This document shows positions 1 through 9,440 of a DNA stretch of 13,083 nucleotides, in pieces. The stretch comes from Chalciporus piperatus. Lineage: Eukaryota > Basidiomycota > Agaricomycetes > Boletales > Boletaceae. Position 1 is the stretch's first letter. Every line of letters starts with the position of its first letter. Made by a program: the position numbers and the translations under genes. The notes under the pieces are model-generated. The model saw nothing but the letters and a program-made list of their open reading frames with translations, did not search any database and was not told where the DNA came from. Location of the stretch: positions 1-13,083 of the forward strand of contig JBBPTG010000443.1 of the NCBI GenBank assembly GCA_038093975.1, written 5' to 3'.

Positions 1-536
1 TATGGTACACGTTGGTGATTGAAACGACCAACCTTGCCCAGTTTGCTTGGTCATTGGGGCGGGTGAAAAGTTCGGGATGAGAGCGGAAGGGAGAAAAGCG
101 ACTGACCTTGCAGTCCGACACTGCCCTTTAAATACCTACTAGGCTCTTTGTTCGAGCAAATCCAGCGGCGAAGCACGACATATATGGTAACTTACAGGAG
201 TTAACAGGATTGAGTTGTTCAGGAAAGGTCTTTGTCCGAGTCCGATTGCCGGTAGCCAATCAGAGGACGAATAACGGTCGTACTGAAATTGACAAAAGAC
301 ACGCCAGAGCAATGGATCCTGATAGATTATTGATTGAAAGACATGGGAAATCTGGGCCATGTCGCTTGCCATACCTACCTAGCCATACGCATCACCGAGC
401 GCCCTAACTTAGGTACAGATGAAGCTCAGAGTGCTAAAGCATGCCTCAAGCGCAAGAGCAAGTAAAGTCGTTCACGAGCTACTTGGAGTACTGTGAACTC
501 GGCCCGGCCAATGCCTATATCTCAACCATCTCAAAC
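1..536. other. Gene-free left flank, probably inside the KDZ element
   Basis: I see no convincing coding region here; the short open frames have no recognisable composition or motif. The frame of the downstream plus-strand gene stays open back to an ATG at 441, so a longer N-terminus is possible. An AT-rich TTTAAATA-like stretch lies near 126-133, but it is far from the coding start. I searched by eye for an inverted copy of the sequence at the proposed right end of the element (around 6000-6019) and did not find one, so the left terminus may lie outside the window. Confidence 0.5.
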
Positions 537-1256
537 ATGGGGCGTCATTCAAAATACAGCACACTCGCGGAGAAAAAAGCTGCACGCAGAGCGCAACACA
601 AGAGATACATTACATCGCCAAGGTAAGTGAAAACTCCAGTATTTTGTGCAGTATGACTGAACGGCAATAGAGGTCGCCAGCAGCGCAGCATACTTAATCG
701 GAGTGCCTATCAGAAGCGCATCACAGACTCGGAGAGTCAGACAAATACTGGAACAGCGGCTTTCCATCATTCTCTTCCAGACGTTCTCCCCCCATTACTC
801 ATCGAACTGGCGGCCAGGCCTCAGCCCACATCACACCTTTTCCTGGAGGCGCTCAAAAGTGCAGACAGCCTCGACGAGTCCGAGCTCCCATACTGGGATA
901 AGGATCCTCCCTATTCCCAGCCTGAACCATCCGACACGCCACAGGACAAGAGGTTCACTAACAACTTGATGGATGTTATGGCCGGCAGCAGGATGCAGAT
1001 CAAAAATGAAGCGAAGACACATCGCGCACAGCGTTACCGAGCAGGTGAGAGGGAGGAGCTCATCGTTGATGTTCGCGCGATGGCGGTGGCGATATTCAGA
1101 CTGTGGAATCAACTGGGAGATGTTGTTGGATCGTGCAGCTTGCGTAGACACGCAGAAATGGCAGAAAGTCTGTTTCAGTGGCGAGCACACCTTGTGTGCT
1201 CATATCTCGACGAAGTTCACTCATTGGAAAGGGACGAGAATCCATATGGGCAGTGA
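537..1256 (+). CDS. Small accessory protein with basic N-terminus, convergent with the transposase
   Basis: Two exons are supported: 537-622 and 671-1256. They are separated by a 48-nt intron with an AG/GTAAGTG donor, a TGACTGAAC branch-like site and an ATAG acceptor. The spliced frame is open throughout and gives about 223 residues. The N-terminus (MGRHSKYSTLAEKKAARRAQ, residues 1-20, followed by HKRY) is a Lys/Arg-rich helix. It resembles the 'GRxxKYxTxxEKxAAxRAxxxRY' start that I recall from many uncharacterised agaricomycete proteins. Residues about 30-120 are polar and Pro-rich. Residues about 125-215 look helical and mixed-charge, ending shortly after a SYLDEVHSLERDE stretch. I chose the ATG at 537 because the conserved-looking motif begins there; the frame also contains an ATG at 441. 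The stop lies 4 bp from the transposase stop on the other strand, so the 3' UTRs must overlap. I infer that it belongs to the element; DNA binding is plausible but unproven. Confidence 0.75.
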
Positions 1257-1260
1257 CTAC

Positions 1261-4200
1261 TTAGTTAACAGGAATTGCTAGTACGCGTGAATGTAAGTAG
1301 TCTCGAAAGGCGAGAATATCAGGTCCTCTCAGCCCTGTCACATCAAATCCCCGTAGTATCGCTGTCACGCTTGCCAATACCCAGATCCCACAGTCCCATC
1401 CATTTGTCTGCAACGCATTGATCTACTAGAATGAGCATTCCAGGAACCAGGAACACTGATGAGGGAGAGCGCTTACAATGATGGGACGCGCAGTCCATGG
1501 CCCAAAGTCAAGCTTAATATCAGGATGGATTCCCTTCGCAATGGTCAAGAGTCGAGTAATGAGTGTCATGACATTCTAGGGTATGTTGTTAGCAACAGGA
1601 GCGGAACATATAACGCACGACATACATCAATGTCAGCAAGCCAAGGCTTCTGTTCAGCGAAGCTATCAAAGAGGCGGAGTTCACGACGGGCGATGTGAGC
1701 CAGGCACAAGACCCAGTGCCCAGGGGATGGTCGGTGGATGGGAATGATCCAAACGTCTTTTGTCCAGAACTTCGTATGCTGAGTCACTCTCCATAGGCGG
1801 TCGTTGTTGTCATCGCGCGCACGTGGCAAATCGAAGGTTGAGAATACCGCATACTGATGCTCCTCCGGAACACCGAGTGCTGCAAAGAGAAGGGGAATAC
1901 AACCGTTGATACAGACATCATTGATACACGAGGTGGGAGACGCGAGCATGGTGATGTCGGGGGGTTCGAATGTAATGTGGCGTAATCCACGTCTTGAGGC
2001 ATGAACTCTTGTCGCTTCTTGGCCAGACTTAATATTGCTCGGAGGCGGAATCGGTGTCGTATCAACCGCTAGGTCCTAAATGCCAATCAGCTATCGCTCA
2101 ATTTGAGTAAGATCTAAATTACCGCGGGCAAGTCCCAAACGATTTGTACAGAAGGAATGTTGGGCTCGTCATCAACCTCGTCATCGTCAAGGGGATTGGG
2201 TGGTTCCCCTGTGAGGTAATCGATGAGGATCGCCTGATCTGGATCGAGGGTCACAGTCGGTTCTTTGGTGGTGTTGCCCTTTGGTTCTTCTTCGTCGGGC
2301 GGGGCTTCTAAGGTAGTCGGGTTGACCCAATGTAGCGAGATTACGGGCATCCTGCCTGACAGATTAATTGCCAATGTGGCGGCTTCATTGATGTGTGCTT
2401 CGAATCGGGCCCTCGATGCCAACGGACTTGACCAACGTGGGGGAAGCGTCAATAGTTGCTCACGGCGGTGCAGCATGGTAAGGTAGAAAGCCTCGTCTGA
2501 GACAGAAATTAGCAACGATAACATATTTGTAAAGAAAACGTACTCCCTGGGGTACGCAGAGCAAGCTCCACGGCTGTGAGCTCGTTTGCGAACCACCGGC
2601 AAAGGTTGTCGGCCTCCACGCCAAGTCGGTGTTGCTCTTCTAAACACCGGTCACGTTTGAGCACCGCCCGAATTCCTGCACGGGTATCTTTGTCTTCCAT
2701 CCAACGAGGAATTTCCCCGATGGAAGGAGAGATCCAGATGTCTTCCATCAACGATTGATCATTCCGAAGCTCACTCAGTTTGGTAGGGAGAGGGGTGGGA
2801 AGCGGTATTGACCATGTCAGATCATAGAGTTTTTCCAGCTCTTGACAATACGTATTGAATTTTCGAATGGCACTCATCAGAGCAGGCTGGCGCTTGGCGA
2901 TAGCCTTGCGCGTTTGTTGGTGGAGCTTCGTACCTGAGGGAAGTGAGAATAGATCCGTGAACTCAAACATCAATTTACCAAGTGCTTTCTGCGCCCCTCC
3001 GACAGCCTGGTCCAGTTTGTCCCACTCGAAAAAGCTACCTATTGCCCGTTTACGTATGTTAATCTTCAAGTCGCGAGCCAGGAGGAGAGTCCGGACGAAG
3101 TCGAGGTTGGTATCCTGAAGCTCGGGGAACTTGTCGCCAACATTGAGCGACGCATAGAGTACGTCTACCTTCGACATCAATCGATCATGCGTACGCTCCA
3201 AGCTCTGCAAGGCCTCCAGTGTATCATTGGAGACCTCGTGTTTCTCCATCGCGGTCTTTGCAGCTTGGATAGCTCTATCGGTGTTGTCGATGTCCGTCTG
3301 GAGTGCCAAAACGGTGTCCAGTTCCTTCTTCAGGCGCGTGGGAGCATCTGAGAGAGGATTGACATTTGGTCGTAATTCAGTGAATTGGAACTTACGAGAT
3401 CGAACGGAGAGTTGCGCCTCCTTTTGAGAAGCCCACTGCTTTCGCAACTCTTCAACTGGGATACCAAATTGTTCGATGTCGTCTAATGCTACTTTGCCTT
3501 GATCCTGTACGCCACAACGAAGGCGGCGTTTAATCCAATCGCCGAGGTCCATTCGCATCTCGTTGCCAATTGCGGCGGCTTGACGATCAATCAGCCAGAT
3601 GCGGCGTTGTCGCTACCAAATTATGTTAACAATAATACTAGGAACAGCATAATGATACAAAATCTTACGGAAGAGGACCGTTCGATCCCGATAAGCTTGA
3701 TCATACGAGACCAGAGGCGTTCGGTACCTTCGCCATTGGATAGTCCTAAGCCAACTGATAAGCGCGGATTGAAGGCAAGTTGACATGCCCACTCATGCCC
3801 GTAGGCATGCATAGCTGTGGTGGCAAAACGAAGGCGAGAGACAATGTCATCAGACAGTATGTCATACTATCGAGGGAGCAAGATTATCGCGAGACACTCT
3901 AGTTTGGGGCTGCACTCACCAGGGAGAGTGTCCTGTCCAAGACGCATCCTACATCGTATAGCGTCACTACAGTAGTACTAGGCGGCAGAAGCGAGAAAAG
4001 ATGAGCGATAAGGGCGAGCGCGTATTTTTGTTGCTCTCCCGGAGAGTCAATGTTAGCAAAAAATAGGGGGATATCATGTCGACAAATGAGAGCCATTAGA
4101 CCGGTGTCATCGAAGCTCTCCATGGATGTCTTCTGCTTCTTCCCGTCGGCAGCTTCATAGGATGATTCACAGGAATCGAGAGCTTCATCAGGAACGGTTG

Positions 4201-5712
4201 TCACATCACGGCGTTTAGCGGGCTTCTTGCGTTGTTGCTCGATATGCCTGCCCATCGCATCTACTTGAGTTTTGGAAAGGAAATAAGCCGGATCATAGAA
4301 GGGTGGACAGTCACCAGCGGACCGACGATGCCGGTGATGGAAATTGCCATCGGTGGCCACATGAACATCACCGCCATCAGAAAGAGATCTGCCAAATAAG
4401 GTTCCACCGAAGCACGCCGGACAGCGCTGGACAAGAATCTGGGCACAGCTTCCCGAAATCAAGGGCGTCTGGGAGGAAGGGAGGGAGGAGCCTGGCGTGG
4501 GAGCCATGGCGGTACCTTTGAATGGCGTGGCAAATGATCGCCGAACTGGTGTCGCAGGAGTGGTAAATGATGGTGTCACAGGGATAGAGTGTTTCGCAGG
4601 AGTGGCAAAGGATTCGAATGGGCGCTGGGATGGTGTCGCAACGGACATGGAAGTATGGGGGGTAGAGTGCAAGCGAGTGCTCGGAGTAACCTGTGAAAGC
4701 TTGAATGTCTTGACGCGATCTTGGCAAGCCTGGAGGGAAGCTTCCACCTGCCGCTCCACTTCTACTTGGAGGACATCGTACCACTGTACAGCCGATCCGA
4801 GGCTACGCCGGAAAGGCTCCTGGACAGCCTCCTTCTGTGGGGTACTCAGACGGTACATGCACGATTGACAAATAAAACTTACATTTTTATTCACCATGCG
4901 GAATCCTCGCCGAATATAGTGGTTATGTAATGCTGAGGCAAGCGCATTGATAGCGTCACATGATCGTTCGAAGAGGGTACGGTAGAATGCTAGCAAGTCG
5001 ATTGAAATGGCCATACGAGGCTGGGAAGGGGCAGTAGGGAAAAGACCGAAGTGAACTAAAACTTGAGGAAGCGTGAAGCATTCGCAGCTGATGACTTCAA
5101 TGAGGGTAAAATCTGAAGCTGATGAGATTCAAGCTTTTACAAGACTAGTCACTTACGATCGAATAGCAGACATAGAATCTTGACGGGTTTGCGTGTGCAC
5201 TGAGACCGTCCGCAAAGAGTGATGGACAATAAAACTGGCGGAAGTGGCTTGCCCAGCGTTCGAGAGACATAGTGAAGATATGGCTGGATCATAGTCGGAA
5301 TGAGAGCTCTCCAACTGTTGCATAAACGCTCGGCGGAGCGATCAGGGAGGATAGAGCGCTTGCGTGCGGGATGTTGAGCTTCTGGGTCTTCGTCCGACGG
5401 CTGGGGGTCGTCAACTTGAACATCCACCTGGTATTCACCGTCGCTTGGAACGAAGTCTTGATCAGTTGGATCGATGTAGGGGAGTTCGTCATCAGATTCA
5501 TCAGCTACTTCATCGGGAGGAGGTGAAGACGCGACCTCAGTTTGAAGTTGCTCAAGGTAAGCAGTTAAACGACGACGTTTGGCAGAATGACCGGCGACCT
5601 CGACGAGTTGTTGAGTTTTGTACTTGTCTCTAGGACGCCGGGGACTCTCGAAGTGCTTTCCAAGTCCTCCGACGGTTATCTGAGCACGTCGAGTACCTGG
5701 TCTTGGAGCCAT
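1261..5712 (-). CDS. KDZ transposase fused to a C-terminal Ulp1 (C48) protease
   Basis: Predicted exons (minus strand): 5712-5157, 5112-4883, 4834-3920, 3866-3669, 3612-3396, 3347-2979, 2933-2544, 2496-2123, 2075-1626, 1575-1477, 1422-1261. All junctions keep frame and give about 1319 residues with no stop. Residues 1-60 are basic and start with a MAPRPGTRRAQITVGGLGKH stretch; 67-112 are acidic. A CxC1-like cysteine cluster has C167, C172, C181 and C195-E-C197. Residues about 309-386 are rich in Ser/Thr-Pro. The transposase core has CPAC (C400/C403), DGNF (D424), CRHDIP (513-518), YDVGC (D556), MHAYGHEWACQL (586-597) and EGTERLWS (E613/E616); D424, D556 and one of these Glu are the probable catalytic acids. 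A helical segment follows (707-775), then an acidic linker. The Ulp1 domain (about 1127-1319) keeps H1203 (GHWVLC), D1220 (LFDSF), Q1271 and C1277 (QTNGWDCG), the cysteine-protease set of SUMO-deconjugating enzymes. The role is DNA transposition; how the protease serves it is unknown. Introns at 4882-4835, 3395-3348 and 2978-2934 are 48, 48 and 45 nt with no stop, so they are inferred from splice signals and family continuity. Confidence 0.92.
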
Positions 5713-5820
5713 AGAGGAGAAAAATAAAAATAAAACGAAGGAAAAGATAGAGGGCAGAACTGTGTGAAAACTTACCTGACTTGATAAAAAACATAGAGCA
5801 TCGAGGAGTTCCCTATAATG
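5713..5820 (-). promoter_or_regulatory. Pyrimidine-rich leader and TATA-like site of the transposase gene
   Basis: On the minus strand the 45 or so bases immediately before the ATG at 5712 are almost entirely C and T, a pattern common just upstream of fungal start codons. About 100 bp upstream is a TTATAGGG sequence (complement of 5811-5819) that could act as a weak TATA element. A GTAAGT donor-like site also occurs at 5775-5770, so a leader intron is possible, but I found no convincing acceptor before the ATG. Function is inferred from position and composition only. Confidence 0.35.
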
Positions 5821-5926
5821 ATCAGAAGAGGCCTGGACGAGGTCAGTGGGTATGCCAACTATTGAACAAGATGTGGGCGTGGCCCAAAGGAGGCCCAGGC
5901 GAGGCGATGCAATGGGGCCGCTGCAA

Positions 5927-5989
5927 CGAGGTGCTGACGAGGTTCAGATGGGGCCCAGATGAGGTCCAGATGAGGCCCAGATGAGGCGC
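5927..5989. repeat. Array of 11-bp direct repeats near the element end
   Basis: Five consecutive 11-bp units start at 5927, 5938, 5949, 5960 and 5971, with a sixth partial unit at 5982. The best units read TGAGGTCCAGA and TGAGGCCCAGA; the outer ones are degenerate (CGAGGTGCTGA, CGAGGTTCAGA, TGGGGCCCAGA). Related GAGGCC-containing pieces are scattered upstream at about 5828-5915 and again at 6007-6014. Position between the transposase promoter and the inferred right terminus fits subterminal repeats bound by the transposase, but binding is inferred. A 1-bp shorter or longer unit does not fit; the 11-bp period is close to one helical turn. Confidence 0.8.
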
Positions 5990-6019
5990 TTTTCATTTTT
6001 GCGACGCGAGGCCCGCAAG
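5990..6019. other. Inferred right terminus of the KDZ element
   Basis: After the 11-bp repeats there is a T-rich patch and then a GC-rich GCGACGCGAGGCCCGCAAG (6001-6019). At 6020 the sequence becomes alignable with the 3' region of the plus-strand F-box paralogue: ATTCACGATCTAAGAGACAT here corresponds to the inverse of the sequence around 9454-9473. The point where the two copies part is therefore a good candidate for the element end. It could instead be the edge of the duplication, because no inverted terminal copy or flanking target duplication was seen. Confidence 0.45.
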
Positions 6020-7641
6020 ATTCACGATCTAAGAGACATATTACTACCTACAACGATAATTGGTCTGTAAGACGGTCGGAGTTTGAAATAAGTGCTGCCT
6101 GAAGTGGAGTGGACTGTGTCCCACACGTCCCAATACCCATACCAAGGGGATTCGCACTCAGAGTAAGGGCCCCAGACCTTCTTCACCGACGGAAGATGCT
6201 TACGGATCCACCGCGCCACGGCTTCTGAATCATCGATCGGAGAGTCCATAAAGTTTAGCTGTGTCAAAGTGGTGTTGCAGATCGTGGCATCCACAGCTTG
6301 TGAAACCTGCCTGGCATCAACACACAGGTCGAGCTTTTGAAGCTGCTGGCAAGATCCAGCCAAAGACAGAACTCCACGGAGAGTTGGAAGCTTAGCCAAC
6401 GGAGAGATGACCCAGATTGATAACGAGTGTCTCCAGGCGACAGAAGGATGTGAGAAGCGAGGGGAGGGAAGAGGATACACAGCCAGGTGTCGAGTGTCTC
6501 GCAGGCTGTGTGAGTTCGATTGTCTGCAGGGAATCGGCGTGTCCGGCAGAGGCCAGTGCTTTGAAGAATGCATCTACACTGGAAGCAGCAGGTCGATCCC
6601 CTGCTTCGATGGAGACATCAATGGAGTCGAACACCTGGTCCGAACGTAGTAAATTGGTGACAAAGTCGAGATCCCAGACCCGTAGGGAAACATGCTTAGC
6701 ATGGCGAAATGGAATATCAGTGGGTCCCAACGAAGTTTCAAGCGGGGTCGAATGGTTCCGGCGAACTGCTGCGGAGAACCGTCTGGGCAGGGAAGAGAGG
6801 GAAAGATTTTCGAAGGTGATGTGATCAATGAAGGCCTGCAGGGAGGCGTATTGGAGGTTGTTGAAGCGAGAGAGGTCAGGAATATGGTGCAGGATTTGTA
6901 GGGGATTGTTCTGCTTCCCTCTATCGGGTCTTCCTTCGAACGTGAAGGTTCTGAGATTCGGACAGATTTGATGCAAGTCCCGGAGAAATGCCTGTACTCC
7001 GTCGACCCTCTTAGCAAAGACGACTTCCAGAGAGGTGAGTTCGGGAGTGAGCAGGCAAGCGAGTGTGGCCATAGGCAAAGTGGGAACACCGCAACTGCGG
7101 GGATGGGTCTCGTCATAGAGGAGACAGGTGAGGTTGGGAAAGAAAGAGGAGGATTGCAAGCCGATGTATCGTAAAAGCAGCATAGAAGGAGAGTCGCGCA
7201 ATTTGAGTTTTCTAATCCGTGGAGAGTATCGACGAATGATGTTCAGTTCATCGGAGGTTGGTGGGGTCTGCGAGGGCAATGATGAGTGGATACCGATGCG
7301 TAGAAGAAACAAACTCGTTTACCAATGTACTCCATGTATCCAGGTCCCCTCCATAGCACCGAATGAGTGGTTTGAGCGAACCGAGGTCGCGCCACAAGCG
7401 ATCGAGCGAAAGCTTTGAGACATCGCGACAAGTCTGAGCCAAGGCCAGTAGTGCTGCTCTTCCATCTTTATCCACCAGGCATTCGTCAAAACAACAATAA
7501 TGCACCCGGGGGCAATTCTTTGAAATGTATTCCGTTGAATGGTATTCTAAGAGATGGTCTAATATGGTGTGGAATAGATCTGGGAATAATAGCGGGTTGC
7601 GCGTGTCCATCGTGAAGAGCAGCGTAACTTTGTCTGGATGG
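6020..7641 (-). repeat. Left arm of a large inverted repeat
   Basis: This stretch is an imperfect reverse-complement copy of 7784-9473. It covers an F-box-like gene from about 30 bp before the start codon to just after the stop. Many codons are identical, including the whole 55-nt intron apart from two or three substitutions. Differences are mostly single substitutions plus an 83-bp deletion in this arm, a 4-bp deletion in the other, and a dissimilar segment just before the end. The arms are separated by about 142 bp. Confidence 0.85.
6022..7610 (-). pseudogene. F-box/LRR-like gene, left copy, broken by an 83-bp deletion
   Basis: Exon 1 is 7610-7323 (96 codons). A 55-nt intron (7322-7268, GTAAAC donor, CTCGCAG acceptor) follows, and exon 2 begins at 7267. 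The N-terminus has the F-box-like pattern LLFPDLFHTILDHLLEYH, then ALLALAQTCRDVSKLSLDRL and a GSLKPLI turn, typical of fungal F-box proteins that recruit targets to SCF ubiquitin ligases. The rest has leucine-rich-repeat-like strands. Relative to the right copy, about 83 bp are missing at about 6401-6409. This shifts the frame and makes a TAA at 6394-6392, so the product would stop after about 387 residues. The lost C-terminal part (LAKLPTLRGVLSLAGSCQQL and DSPIDDSEAVARW) continues in another frame to a stop at 6022. I chose the ATG at 7610 because it matches the right copy; an in-frame ATG at 7688 has no counterpart there. Confidence 0.85.
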
Positions 7642-7814
7642 ATAGTGGGTATTAGTAGACCGGTTGATGATGGGATGCCATCATGCACGCGCGGTTCTAC
7701 TAGTCTCCCCTGCTGAGGCTAGGCAACCCCTAGGCAGACCCAAGAGTCGGATGAAGACAGTCGTTCACCCTTAATTCGAATCATCATCCAGGCAAAATCA
7801 CGCTGCTCTTCACG
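7611..7814. promoter_or_regulatory. Divergent intergenic spacer between the two F-box copies
   Basis: The two start codons face away from each other across 204 bp, so this must hold both promoters if the copies are transcribed. The outer 30 bp on each side are homologous inverted sequence ending in CTGCTCTTCACG before each ATG. The central part (7642-7783) is unique. It contains a short perfect inverted repeat, ATGATGG-GATG-CCATCAT, at 7667-7684. No clear TATA box is visible on either strand. Confidence 0.45.
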
Positions 7815-9440
7815 ATGGACACACACAACCCGCTACTACTCCCAGATCTATTCCACACCGTATTAGACCATCTCTTAGAATACCATTCAACGGAAGACAA
7901 TCCAAAGCCTCACCTCCGGGCGCATTATTATTATTATGACGAATGTCTGGTGGATAAAGATGGAAGAGCAGCACTACTGGCCTTGGCTCAGACTTGTCGC
8001 TATGTTTCAAAGCTTTCGCTCGATCGCTTGTGGCGCGACCTTGGTTCGCTCAAACCACTCATTCGGTGCTATGGAGGAGACCTGGATACATGGGACACAC
8101 TGGTAAACGAGTTTGTTTCTTCTACTCATCGGTATCCGCTCATCATTGCCCTCGCAGACCCCACCAACCTCCGATGAACTGAACATCATTCGTCGATACT
8201 CTCTACGGATTAGAAAACTCAAATTGCGCGACTCTCTTTCTACGCTGCTTTTACGATACATCGGCTTGCAATCCTCCGCTTTCTTTCACAACATCACCTG
8301 TCTCCTCTATGACGAAACCCATCCCCGCCGTTCCGGTGTTCCCACTTTGCCTATGGCCACACTCGCTTGCCTGCTCACTCCCGAGCTCACCTCTCTGGAA
8401 GTCGTCTTTGCTAAGAGGGTCGACGGAGTACAGGCATTTCTCCGGGACTTGCATCAAATCTGTCCGAATCTCAGAACCTTCGCGTTCGAAGGAAGACCCG
8501 ATAAAAGGAAGCAGAACAATCCCCTACAAATCCTGCACCATATCCCTGACCTCTCTCGCTTCAACAACCTCCAATACGCCTCCCTGCAAGCCTTCATTGA
8601 TCACATCGCCTTTGAAAATCTTTCCCTCTCTTCCCTGCCCAGACGGTTCTCCGCAGCAGTTCACCGCAGTCAATCGACACCGCTTGAAACTTCGTTGGGA
8701 CCCACTGATATTCCATTTCGCCATGCTAAGCATGTTTCCCTGCGGGTCTGGGATCTTTTTTCACCAATTTACTACGTTCGGACCAGGCGTTCGACTCCAT
8801 TGATGTCTCCATCGAAGAAGGGGATCCACCCACTGCTTCCAGTGTAGATGCATTCTTCAAAGCACTGGCCTCTGCCGGACACGCCGATTCCCTGCAGACA
8901 ATCGAACTCACACAGCCTGCGAGACACTTAACACCCGACTGTCTATCCTCTTCCCTCCCCTCGCTTCTCACACCCTTCTGTCGCCTGGAGACACTCGTTA
9001 TCGATCTGGGTAATGTCTCCATCGACGACCCCCAGTTAGCCAAACTGGGTTGTCTTCGGTCTCTCCGGGTCTTGAATCTAACTTGCTGTGCGGCATCATC
9101 GCCGTTGGCTAAGCTTCCAACTCTCCGTGGAGTTCTGTCTTTGGCTGGATCTTGCCAACAGCTTCAAAAGCTCGACCTGTGTGTTGATGCCAGGCAGGTT
9201 CCACAAGCTGTGGATGCCACGATCTGCAACACCATTTTGACGGAGCTAAAGTTTACGGACTCTCCGATCGATGATTCAGAAGCCGTGGCGCGGTTGATCC
9301 GTAAGCATCTTCCGTCAGTGAAGAAGGTCTGGGGCCCTTGCTCTGTGCGCGAATCCCCTTGGTCTGGGTATTGGGACATGTGGTACGAAGTCCACTCCAG
9401 GGTCCGTAGGGGAGAATATCAGTACCGCGGTTGGGACTAG
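7815..9440 (+). pseudogene. F-box/LRR-like gene, right copy, broken by a 4-bp deletion
   Basis: Exon 1 is 7815-8102 and the intron is 8103-8157 (55 nt, same splice sites as the left copy). Exon 2 runs from 8158 in the expected frame to about 8755. There GATCTTTTTTCACC replaces the 18-base GATCTCGACTTTGTCACC of the left copy. The 4-bp loss shifts the frame, and translation would end at 8847. The ancestral frame resumes at about 8763 and stays open to the TAG at 9438-9440, so the undamaged protein would be about 520 residues. The C-terminal half shows LRR-like strands (PFCRLETLVIDL, LGCLRSLRVLNL, CQQLQKLDLCVD) and the family ending DSPIDDSEAVARLIRKHLPS. The T-run at the lesion makes slippage or a sequencing error possible. 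F-box proteins of this kind are presumed substrate adaptors of SCF ubiquitin ligase. Confidence 0.85.
9397..9432 (+). repeat. 36-bp direct repeat, copy 1
   Basis: The segment begins CCAGGGTCCGTAGGGG and ends CAGTACCGCGGTT. It recurs at 9714-9749 with a single G/C difference. It forms the last coding codons of the right F-box copy and has no counterpart in the left copy, which suggests that it was inserted or copied in here. Confidence 0.85.

Larger units (their letters stand above)
537..6019. mobile_element. KDZ-superfamily DNA transposon, visible part (left end undefined)
   Basis: This is the minimum span of a Kyakuja/Dileera/Zisupton-type DNA transposon. It contains a full-length transposase-protease gene on the minus strand, a convergent small gene on the plus strand, and an 11-bp repeat array next to the proposed right end. 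The right boundary at about 6019 is inferred: two F-box paralogues (6020-7641 and 7784-9473) stay alignable up to that point, and the left copy then runs into the element. Terminal inverted repeats and a target-site duplication could not be identified. KDZ elements are known to be expanded in basidiomycetes and to carry extra domains such as cysteine clusters and Ulp1-like proteases. Confidence 0.7.

Noticed and set aside
1..536. Left terminal inverted repeat of the element
   Set aside because: I compared the right-end sequence and the 11-bp repeat unit with this region. Only a single loose match (AGGTACAGATGAAG at about 412-425) was found, which is too weak to call.
831..1190. Minus-strand open frame of 119 codons opposite the small accessory gene
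   Set aside because: The plus strand has a spliced frame open from 537 to 1256 with strong splice signals and a recognisable N-terminal motif. The minus frame is a shadow and lies beyond the end of the Ulp1 domain.
1261..2075. Ulp1 protease as a separate gene starting at an internal ATG (1949)
   Set aside because: The frame is open upstream of that ATG to a good acceptor at 2076. A matching donor at 2122 joins it in phase to the transposase exon, and the protease-like sequence DITMLASPTSCINDVCINGC spans the ATG.
1..6019. TET/JBP dioxygenase gene carried by the KDZ element
   Set aside because: Such genes are known to be co-expanded with KDZ elements in basidiomycetes, so I looked for one. 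No frame here shows an HxD iron-binding motif in a suitable context, and the only accessory gene is the small basic protein.
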